Below, in pieces: positions 46,703-54,269 of a stretch of 64,000 bases of DNA (its first letter is position 1; each line of letters starts with the position of its first letter). The position numbers and the translations under genes were made by a program. Origin of the DNA: Streptomyces flavidovirens DSM 40150. Lineage in GTDB: Bacteria > Actinomycetota > Actinomycetes > Streptomycetales > Streptomycetaceae. Under the pieces are notes generated by a model. The model saw only the letters and a program-made list of their open reading frames with translations, had not been told where the DNA came from and made no database searches. The DNA lies in the NCBI RefSeq assembly GCF_000429085.1, contig NZ_AUBE01000005.1:186001-250000 (forward strand). The letters run 5' to 3'.

Positions 46703-47975
46703 CCGCAGACGTCACCTCTCTCATCTCCCCCGCCATCCGGCCGACCCAACCGACGTACCCGTCCGGATCACCACCCCTGGTGCCTTCGCCGCAGTGGATA
46801 CCGTGGGGCGGGCCCGCGCGGCCCAGCCCGGCTGGCTGACCGGCGGGGAGGTCGCCCGGCCGTCGGCCCTCGGCGCGGTCGGCGCCGCCGTCGAGGGCCG
46901 ACGGCCGACGAACTGGCCGCGCTCGCCGCACGCGAGGCGGGCAAGCCGCTTACCGAAGCCAGGGGGCCGAAGTCGCGCGGACCGCCGCGATCTGGCGGTA
47001 GTACGCCCAGGCCCCTTACGAGCCCACCGGGGCCAGCCCACGACCCCGCAGCCGGTGCGGGGCTGCTCCTTACCCGTCGCCGCCCGCACGGGGTGGCGGG
47101 CCTGATCACCCCGTGGAAAGTTCCCCTTCGCCATCCCGAGCTGGAGGCCGCACGCGCCCTCGCGGTAGGCAACGCGGTCGTGCTCAAGCCCGCTCCCGAG
47201 CAACGGCCTGCGCTCAGCGCCTCGTCGAGCCCCCCAACAGAGCCTGCCCGCCGCCGGTGTGTTCACTTGCTGCCCGGCGGCGCCACCGAAGGCAACGCGC
47301 TCGTCTCCGCCCCGACGCCGCCTCCTTCACCAGCTCGACCACCTTCGGCCGGGCGTTGGCGCGCACCGTCCCCGTTCAGGCCGAGATGGGCGGCCTGAAC
47401 GCGGCGGTGGTCCTCCCGGACGCCGACATCGAGCAGGCGGCGGCCCACATCGCCGCCGCGATCTCCGGGTACGGTCGGCCGCCGCCTTCGACCGACAAGG
47501 CGAGGCGCTCGACGAGCCGCTGCGGGCGGTCCCGGTAGGGGACCCGGCCGACGCGGCGACGGTATGCGGGCCGCTCATCAGCGAACACGCCCTCGGCAGG
47601 TCAGCGTCTCCTGGCACGGTCTTGCGCGCTCGTCGGCGGCACCGTCTCCCCAGGCCCCGGCTGGGACGCGGCACCTGGTACGCGGCACGGACCCTGGTCG
47701 AGACGGTGCCGCCAGGCCAACCGGCTGCTGCGAGAAGAGGTCTTCGGTCCCATGGCGGCCCTGCTGCCCGCCGATGACCTCGCCCACGCGGTACGGCTCA
47801 CCAACTCGGTTCCGTACGACAACTCCCCGTCCTCCGGCGTCGACTTCCACCTGCCGTTCGGCGGCGTCAAGGCGCCCAAGCGCCAACGCGCCAAGGCGTC
47901 AAGCCACGGCCACCGCGAACAGGGCCGGTCGGCTCTGGACTTCCGCACCGCGAGTCGCACCTACACCCCCTGTCA
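46699..47975 (+). pseudogene. Decayed 2-oxoglutarate semialdehyde dehydrogenase (ALDH)
   Basis: Fragments of one ALDH are spread over three frames: ADELAALAAREAGKPL and AIWRYYAQAP, GVAGLITPWKVPLRHP (conserved PWN region altered), ARALAVGNAVVLKPAPEQ, LLPGGATEGNALVS, PVQAEMGGLNAAVVLPDADIEQAA, VFGPMAALLPADDLAHAVRLTNSVPYD and VDFHLPFGGVK. At least five frameshifts plus internal losses are needed, and the catalytic cysteine segment after ISGYG is gone. The reading began at GTG 46699, overlapping the epimerase stop. It would have made 2-oxoglutarate, the last step of hydroxyproline breakdown. Confidence 0.85.
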
Positions 47976-47988
47976 CCCGCTGGAGCAA

Positions 47989-48003
47989 CGTGACATTGTA
48001 CTC
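47989..48003. promoter_or_regulatory. Possible GntR operator
   Basis: CGTGACATTGTACTC, read on the other strand as GTACAATGTCACG, resembles the AATGTGA motif before the hydroxyproline operon. It lies 31 bases before the GntR start. Confidence 0.35.
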
Positions 48004-48033
48004 TGGTGATCTCGGCGGTACGAAGGGAACACC

Positions 48034-48756
48034 ATGGGGCACTTGACACAGCGCGACCTCAACGCCACCCGCGAGCGGCTGCGCGACCAGGTTGCCCACG
48101 CCCTGCGAGCTGCCCTGATCTCCGGCGAACTGCGGCCGGGCCAGGTGTACTCCGCACCCGCACTCGCCGAGGACTTCGGGATCTCAGCGACGCCCGTACG
48201 CGAGGCGATGCTCGACCTGGCTCGGGAGGGCCTGGTCGAGCCCGTCCGCAACAAGGGATTCCGGGTCACCGAGGTCTCCGAGAGCGACCTGGACCAGTAC
48301 ACGGCGATCCGCGCCCTGATCGAGGTACCGACGGTGGGGCAGGTCACCCGCAGCGCCACCCGCGAGGAGCTGGAGGCGCTGCGGCCGGTCGCCGAGGAGA
48401 TCGTTCGGGCCGCCCGCGACCACGACCTGATCGGCTACCTGGAGGCCGACCGTCGCTTTCACCTCTCGCTGCTCGCACTCTGCGGCAACGAGAGGCTGGT
48501 CGAAACCGTCGGTGACCTGCGCAAGCGGTCCCGCCTGTACGGGCTCACAGCCCTGGACGAGAGCGGCGAGCTGATTTCCTCGGCCGACGAGCACCTGGAG
48601 CTGCTCGACCTGATGCTGGCGGGCGACGCGAAGGGTGCCGAGAAGTGCATGACCCGGCACCTGGGCCACGTCCGCTCCCTGTGGGCCAGGGGTGAGAGCG
48701 CGGAGGGCTCCGGAGGCCGGCGATCCCGGCTGGCGAAGCGGGCCGCGACCGGCTGA
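48034..48756 (+). CDS. GntR/FCD-family transcriptional regulator
   Basis: This 240-residue regulator has the winged HTH (QVAHALRAALISGELRPGQVYSAPALAEDFGISATPVREAMLDLAREGLVE) and a helical FCD effector domain with metal-ligand histidines (ADRRFHLSLLALCGN, SADEHLELLDLM, MTRHLGHV). It closes the hydroxyproline operon, so it probably senses hydroxyproline or a pathway intermediate and controls the operon, perhaps together with the collagenase whose promoter shares a motif. The C-terminal about 20 residues are basic and low complexity. Confidence 0.88.
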   Translation: MGHLTQRDLNATRERLRDQVAHALRAALISGELRPGQVYSAPALAEDFGISATPVREAMLDLAREGLVEPVRNKGFRVTEVSESDLDQYTAIRALIEVPTVGQVTRSATREELEALRPVAEEIVRAARDHDLIGYLEADRRFHLSLLALCGNERLVETVGDLRKRSRLYGLTALDESGELISSADEHLELLDLMLAGDAKGAEKCMTRHLGHVRSLWARGESAEGSGGRRSRLAKRAATG

Positions 48757-48905
48757 CAGGGGAGGTCTCCATAACGCGCGTTATGCGCACGTGGGGGCTT
48801 CCCGACAATCCCCGTCCGCGGTACAGCCCGAATCGTGCCCAGACACGCAATGTCACACCGCACATCGCGCGGCTACTCGACCGGACTCGACCGGGAAAGG
48901 GATCC

Positions 48906-50171
48906 ATGAACCCCGCGTACGCGACCGTCGATCACGTCTTCACCACCCCCCTGGACCACTCGGCCCCGCACGGCCCGACCATCCAGCTCTTCGCCCGCGA
49001 GGTGGCCGATCCGGGCCGGGTAGGGGATCAACTGCCGTGGCTGCTCTACCTGCAGGGCGGTCCGGGAGGCAAGTCACCCCGCCCGTACGCCGGTTCACCC
49101 GGCTGGCTACCCCATGCGCTCAAGACCCACCGTGTGCTCCTTCTCGACCAGCGCGGCACCGGCCGCTCCACACCCGTCACAGCGCGGGCGGCCTCCCGCT
49201 TCTCCTCCCCGGCCCGACTCGCCAACCACCTGAGCCACTTTCGCGCGGACGCGATCGTCGCCGACGCCGAACTGATCCGCCGGCGGCTGTGCGGCGACGA
49301 ACCGTGGGAGACGCTCGGCCAGAGCTACGGCGGCTTCATCACGCTCACCTATCTGTCGCAGGCACCAGAAGGGCTGCGCGCCTGCTACGTAACCGGAGGC
49401 CTTCCCGGCCTGTCCGCCACAGCCGACGACGTGTACGCGCGCACCTACCCCCGAGTACGGGACCGCGTCCTCGACTTCTACGCCCGCTACCCGGACGACG
49501 CCGGCCGGCTGCGCGAGATCGCCCGCATCCTGACCGCCACCGACGTTCGCCTGCCCGACGGCGACCGGCTCACCACCCGCCGCCTGCTCACCCTCGGTCT
49601 CGCCCTCGGCATGGGGGACGGCTTCGAACGGATCCACTAGCTGCTCGACGAATCCCTGGACATGCGTGGCGAGTTGACCGACACCTTTCTCCAGCAGGTG
49701 ATGGGCCTGACCGGCTTCACCGACAACCCACTGTTCGCCGTCCTGCAGGAGACGTTGTACGGGCAGGGGGACAAGCCCACCGGCTGGGCAGCGTCCCGCG
49801 CGATGACAGGCTTTCCGGAGTTCGCCGAAGACGCGGACCCCTTCCTCCTCACCGGCGAAATGATCTACCCCTGGATGTTCCGGGAGATCAAGGGCCTGCG
49901 CCCCTTCGCCGACGCCGCCGGCCTCCTGGCCGAACGCGCGGACTGGCCGCCGCTGTACGACCCTCGCCGCCTCGCCGCCAACCGGGTCCCGCTGGCCGCG
50001 ATCGTCTACCACGACGACATGTACGTGGACGCCGAGCTCTCCCTGCGCACCGCGCGCGATGTCGGCGCCACCCGCGTGTGGGTCACCAACGAATGGGAGC
50101 ACGACGGCGTCACCGCCTCCGGTGACCGTGTGCTGTCGCGCCTGATGGACCTGGCGGCGGGCCGCGCGTAA
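48906..50171 (+). pseudogene. Prolyl aminopeptidase (S33) interrupted by an in-frame amber stop
   Basis: The protein reads as one alpha/beta hydrolase of about 421 codons except for TAG at 49638-49640, where FERIH is followed by the stop and then LLDESLDMRGELT in the same frame; homologues carry Tyr here, one base away. Features: LLYLQGGPGGKSPRP, DQRGTGRSTPV, nucleophile GQSYGGF, YHDDMYVDAE acid region and the histidine in TNEWEHDGV after the stop. Without readthrough the acid and histidine are lost. It would release N-terminal proline or hydroxyproline from peptides, fitting the neighbouring collagenase and catabolic operon. Confidence 0.85.
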
Positions 50172-50380
50172 CGCGTAACACTCCGCACACGACTCCTCGA
50201 CCTGCCTCCGACGGGAGAGGCATGGTCAAACCGCCCCGCCGCCCGCCGCCCGCCGCCCCTTGCCCCAGCGCTCCTCCTCGCGCCCTGCCTGTCCGCCCCC
50301 GCCGCGGCCACCTAATCGCCCAAGCCGCCTGCCTCCGCGAGCGATTGCGCGCTACCAGGAAGGACCGTACGCCGCCCAAC
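50172..50380. other. Intergenic, no gene recognised
   Basis: Pro/Arg-coding frames here show no family match; probably eroded sequence upstream of the PucR-like remnant. Confidence 0.35.
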
Positions 50381-50384
50381 TCGC

Positions 50385-50605
50385 CCCAGCCGCCCGCCCT
50401 TGATGCACCGCGTCGGCTACGACCGCTTCCGGTCCTGCGCACCGCTGTCGTACAGACCCCGGCAGTCGGCGAACGCCTCGTCCACCAATGACAGGCCCCG
50501 TTGCGTGAGCGGGGGAGGACGGCGCACGGCTGGAGGAGGCGGTCACGGCCTTCCTCGAACACGGCCTGCGCGTGGAGGCCGCGGCGGGCAGCCTGTTCGT
50601 CCAGC
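50385..50605 (+). pseudogene. PucR/CdaR-type regulator C-terminal remnant
   Basis: The forward frame at 50530 encodes LEEAVTAFLEHGLRVEAAAGSLFV, which matches the start of the PucR-family C-terminal HTH. The essential HRNTxxYRL recognition part is replaced by QQLDLS at the junction with the collagenase 3' end. Upstream pieces (RLRPLPVLRTAVVQ, VGERLVHQ) lie in other frames. In streptomycetes PucR-like proteins can regulate proline catabolism, so an ancestral link to this locus is possible. Confidence 0.45.
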
Positions 50606-50614
50606 AATTGGATC

Positions 50615-52993
50615 TCAGCTGCGCAGGGGCCCTTCGCAGGCGTAACGAGCCGTGCCCGAACGGCCGTTGGGCCAGATGTCGACCGGTCCGAACGAACAGT
50701 TCATGTCCTCGAAGTTGTCCCCGCCGCTCTCACTGCGCTCCAGGACGAAGTAGTCGACAGTCTCCGACATGTCCTTGAAGACGAGATCAGGACTGGTGGC
50801 GTCGCTGAGGTTGGCAGTGATACGCCCGGTGCACACGAATCGGCGCTTGCCCGTGGTGTCCGCCGTGTCCTTGCACGCCGGCGTGGACTGTGTGGCGGAG
50901 ACGAAGGCCGACCGGATCTGTTCGGCCGTCGAATGCCGCAGGGAAGCCGTCGGCAGGAACGAGGTGTTGGGCACGAACAGGTCGTCCACCTTGGCGATCT
51001 GCGCGTCGAGGAACGCGTCGTACGCGCGCTGCAGCGCCGCGTCCGCACCCAGCCGGGCCCGCCAGGCGTCGAAGGCCGTCGGATTGTCGGCGCGCAGGTG
51101 CCCGTACATCTCCTGGAGCAGCGCCGGCCGGTCCCGCCACAGGAACTCGAAGAAGGTGCCCGCGTAGGAGTAGAAGCGGAAACCGTCTCCGTCGTACGTG
51201 GCGTGCAGCAGTTCGTTGACGGTCATCCGGGGGCCGCCGCCGGCCGTGTCGTTGATGACGCTGCGGACCAGCGATTTGCGGACCGCGACGCCGTCGTCCC
51301 GCGTCGCACCGTCGAAGAACTCGGCCGTACCCTCGTCCATCGCGGTCGTACGGTCACCGGTGTACCAGGCACCCTCGCCGAAGTAACCGGGCACGGCGAA
51401 CCGGCCGTTGAGGTAGTGCACGTACTCGTGCCGGAACAGCTCCTCAAGCGTGAGGGACGAGTCCTGTGGCACCCGGCGCTGGTAGGTGTAGAACGTCGCA
51501 CCACGCTCGATGTAGACGCCGCCGTTCGCCGTCCCCATGCCAGTGAGGATCGGGTGGTAGACCTCGTAGTCCCTGCGGGACGCGTACAGCACGATGTTGA
51601 GCGTGGTGTTCGTGTCGCCGGTCAGCGGCTGCTTCGTGCCGAGGACTCGGTGGAACTGCGCCTTGACCTGCTTGCTCGCGTAGTAGAGCTGGTCGACGGT
51701 GGTGCGGTCGAGAGCAGTGCGGACCTTGATGGCTCCGTTGTCGTAGGTGTACGTGTACGGGAAGATCCGCCGCTCGATGTCCTCCGTGCACACCTGGTAC
51801 GGCTTGCACGCCTCGTAGAAGTTGAGCCAGGAGACGGTCTTTCCCCAGGGCTCGCTGCCCAGACCGAAGTTGCTCTCGGTCGTACCCAGGAGCGCGCCGA
51901 GGTCGGGCACGATCGTCGGCTTGAGCGCTGCTATCTGCCCGAAGCGGCCGTACTCGCCGAGGGCGTCGCGCACGACCCACTCATTGGCGGTGCCCTTGAG
52001 ATGGACGTGACCGGCGAAGGCCTTGAAGGCGTTGCGGTACGAGGCGTTCTGTGTGACCACGGTGTGGAAGGCGGTGTCCTTGTTGCCGGGGTAGACCCCC
52101 AGGTAGTTCACGGAGAGCGCGGCCAGGGCCGCGTTGCCCCAGGCGGAGTCCTTGTTGGTCTCCGGGTGGTACCGGTCCATCGTGGCCAGCACCTTCTTGA
52201 TCAGCCCCAGTTGTGAGTGGCGCAGGCCGGGGGCGCTGGCGGCGTAGAGCGCTTCGCGCAGGGTGTTGGCGTTGGAGCGCGTGACGTCGAAGGTACGGGC
52301 GGCCGTACCGAAGGCGTTGACGGCTCGGCGTATCGCCTCGACGGTCGGCGTGTCGGTGAGGTCGATCTCGTCACGCGAGAAGTCGTGGAACGCCGCCGCG
52401 TGCAGGAACGTGAACATCTCGTACAGGTGGCTGCCGTTCTTTCCGTCGTGCGACGCGGCCAGCGCGGAGACGCGGCGGGCGACGGCTTGGACGTGGGCGT
52501 CCGACATGACCCGGGCGAGCCTGGGATCCCAGGTCCAGATGAGCGTGCGCAGGCAGCCGTCGGCGGTCACCGCGGGGTCGGCGAGGAAGTCGGCGAAGTG
52601 CTCGGGGCTCAGGCCGGCGACACCGTCGAGCGTGCAGGGGACTCCGGCGGCATGAACGCCGGTACGGGGAGCGGCGCCAGGGGCGGTCTGCGGCCCTGGG
52701 ATGCGGCCCGCGGCGTTGCGGCTGCCGCCGGGGGCCGGGGCGGGGCGTGCGACGGCCTTCGGGGCTTCGGCCAGTCGCTGGACCTCGTCGAACGGGTTGT
52801 CACCATGGGCGACGGGAGCGGCGGCCGCGGCCGGTCGGCCGCCGAACGTGGCGGGGAGGCTCCGCGGGTCTTCGGACGCCTGGACGGCCTGGACGTCCTG
52901 GGCGGTCTGGGCGGTTTGTGTGGCTGTGGCGAGGAGCGTCGCCGCGATGGCGCCGGCGAGCAGAGAGGTGCGCACGGTTCTGAGCTGGGACAC
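50615..52993 (-). CDS. Secreted microbial collagenase (M9 family)
   Basis: This 792-residue protein has a signal peptide (LLAGAIAATLLATATQTAQ), an Ala/Pro-rich prosegment to about residue 110, the M9 N-terminal activator domain (CTLDGVAGLSPEHFADFL, YEMFTFLHAAAFHDF), and the catalytic domain with zinc motif HEYVH in LEELFRHEYVHYLNGRF and the downstream glutamate in DEGTAEFFDGATRDDG. A short C-terminal domain with paired cysteines (STPACK, RRFVC, NCSFGP, RYACEG) ends the protein, perhaps a beta-sandwich. GTG 52993 has AGGAG upstream. It should digest collagen into Gly-Pro-Hyp peptides, supplying the hydroxyproline operon. The protein appears intact. Confidence 0.92.
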   Translation of the reverse strand: MSQLRTVRTSLLAGAIAATLLATATQTAQTAQDVQAVQASEDPRSLPATFGGRPAAAAAPVAHGDNPFDEVQRLAEAPKAVARPAPAPGGSRNAAGRIPGPQTAPGAAPRTGVHAAGVPCTLDGVAGLSPEHFADFLADPAVTADGCLRTLIWTWDPRLARVMSDAHVQAVARRVSALAASHDGKNGSHLYEMFTFLHAAAFHDFSRDEIDLTDTPTVEAIRRAVNAFGTAARTFDVTRSNANTLREALYAASAPGLRHSQLGLIKKVLATMDRYHPETNKDSAWGNAALAALSVNYLGVYPGNKDTAFHTVVTQNASYRNAFKAFAGHVHLKGTANEWVVRDALGEYGRFGQIAALKPTIVPDLGALLGTTESNFGLGSEPWGKTVSWLNFYEACKPYQVCTEDIERRIFPYTYTYDNGAIKVRTALDRTTVDQLYYASKQVKAQFHRVLGTKQPLTGDTNTTLNIVLYASRRDYEVYHPILTGMGTANGGVYIERGATFYTYQRRVPQDSSLTLEELFRHEYVHYLNGRFAVPGYFGEGAWYTGDRTTAMDEGTAEFFDGATRDDGVAVRKSLVRSVINDTAGGGPRMTVNELLHATYDGDGFRFYSYAGTFFEFLWRDRPALLQEMYGHLRADNPTAFDAWRARLGADAALQRAYDAFLDAQIAKVDDLFVPNTSFLPTASLRHSTAEQIRSAFVSATQSTPACKDTADTTGKRRFVCTGRITANLSDATSPDLVFKDMSETVDYFVLERSESGGDNFEDMNCSFGPVDIWPNGRSGTARYACEGPLRS

Positions 52994-53311
52994 CGGTGAC
53001 TCCTGTGTGGGAGGTGAACGAAGGGGGGTGTGACAGCGGTACGGAGCAGTGAAACGACGTAACGCACGCGGGAGTTGAGAGGACCCACGCTCTGCGATGT
53101 GACCCGTAACATAGTAATGTGAAATTGCACTGACAACCCTTGTGCACCTCTGAATCAGCCCAGGGCGCACGCGGCCCGCTGCCGCCGCGCCGTGAGTCGA
53201 GTGACCCGGTGGGTCCGTAGCCGCTCCTCCCGGATGCTTCCGCTCGCTCGGGCTAGCGTGGTGGAACGGCTGTCCGCGCGGGCAGTGTGACCTGCGGTAG
53301 GAGGAGGCGTA
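52994..53311. other. Divergent promoter region of collagenase and YjbR-like gene
   Basis: No gene seen. It contains the AT-rich element at 53106-53130 (GTAAC, then AATGTGAAAT, then TGCAC) about 115 bases upstream of the collagenase start. Confidence 0.5.
53106..53130. promoter_or_regulatory. AT-rich motif before collagenase
   Basis: The exact core AATGTGAAAT (53116-53125) is shared with 41536-41545 upstream of the hydroxyproline operon; both also carry GTAAC/GTTAC and TGCA(C) flanks but in a different arrangement. Confidence 0.45.
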
Positions 53312-53704
53312 GTGAAGGCTGCGGTGCGCAAGTGGGAGGCGGTGCGGGCGTTCGCTCTTGGGCTGCCGGGAGCCGGGGAAGAATTCCCCTGGGGCCCCGA
53401 GGACTGCGTAGTGAAGGTGAACAAAAAGATCTTCGTCTTTCTCGGCAACGCGGACGGGCCCCAGCCTCCCGGACTGTCCGTCAAGCTGAAGGACCCGGCG
53501 CTGCACGAGCACGCGATGACCGCGCCGGGGGCCGAGCCCACCGGTTACGGACTCGGCAAGGCCGGCTGGGTCTCCGTGCCACTGGGAGAGAAGGGAGCGC
53601 CGACGGCCGAGGTGCTGTGCGAGTGGGTTGAGGAGAGCTACCGGACCGTCGCCCTCAAGCAGCAGGTCAAGGAACTCGACGCGCGGATCGAGGCCAACGG
53701 CTAG
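53312..53704 (+). CDS. MmcQ/YjbR-family protein
   Basis: This 130-residue protein has the YjbR landmarks AFALGLPGAGEEFPWG, CVVKVNKKIFVFLG, LSVKL and GLGKAGWVSVPL. The family has a double-stranded DNA-binding or CyaY-like fold and no established role. Start GTG with GGAGGAGG. It stands alone, divergent from the collagenase. Confidence 0.85.
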   Translation: MKAAVRKWEAVRAFALGLPGAGEEFPWGPEDCVVKVNKKIFVFLGNADGPQPPGLSVKLKDPALHEHAMTAPGAEPTGYGLGKAGWVSVPLGEKGAPTAEVLCEWVEESYRTVALKQQVKELDARIEANG

Positions 53705-53754
53705 ACGAGCCGCGCGTGTCCGGAGGACTGCCGGTCAGCGGGTCGGCGACCGTA

Positions 53755-54075
53755 CGCCACGCCGGCGGGGGCTGCTCGCGTACGACGTCGCCATCTGTGG
53801 GCCGGACGCCGTGCGGGTCGGCCGGTTCCGGCTGGAGCCGGATCGCGGGCTCGACCGGCTCGCCCTCGCGCCGACACTGTGATCGTCCCCTGCCATGGCG
53901 GACGTCGACGAGAGCCCGCCCCGCCGACCTGGTCGGCGCGGTGCCATCGCGGCAGCTACCGGTAAGGCCGGGCACCGCCACGGCGCTGCGCCGGCACTTC
54001 AGCCGCACGGCCGGCGTGCTCCGGACACCTACCGCCGCACGTCCGCGAGCACTGGGCCCATGGCCGCCCATGGCC
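53755..54075 (+). pseudogene. Remnant of a GlxA/FtrA-type AraC regulator (DJ-1/PfpI plus AraC HTH)
   Basis: Pieces in different frames spell YDVAICGPDAVRVG and RLEPDRGLDRLA, then IVP, MADVDESPP and ADLVGAVPSR, then RPGTATALRRHFSRTAGV and DTYRRT. In order these match the N-terminal DJ-1-like domain start and the final AraC HTH of GlxA-type regulators, with most of the middle (about 170 residues) deleted and at least two frameshifts. Not functional. Confidence 0.5.
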
Positions 54076-54122
54076 GCCCGGAACCTTCCCGGCAGGTTGA
54101 GCCCGAGCGGCACAGCAACGCG

Positions 54123-54221
54123 CTACGGCTTCGTGACCGCGTCACCCGTACCGGCGCGGAGTCGGTCCCGTACCACCGAGATGGCTACGACCAGCGCTGC
54201 CACCAGCACGGAGAAAAACAC
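54123..54221 (-). CDS. Possible 32-residue single-pass membrane peptide
   Basis: From GTG 54221 the frame encodes a hydrophobic helix (FFSVLVAALVVAISVV) followed by a charged tail ending DAVTKP. It continues in the same frame after the HelR stop. The ribosome site is weak. It could be a small membrane protein, the tail of a lost transporter gene, or chance. Confidence 0.2.
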   Translation of the reverse strand: MFFSVLVAALVVAISVVRDRLRAGTGDAVTKP

Positions 54222-54269
54222 CTGGTCGCGCCCCGCGCCGCCATGGGAGGGCGGTTCGTCCGGGCGTCG

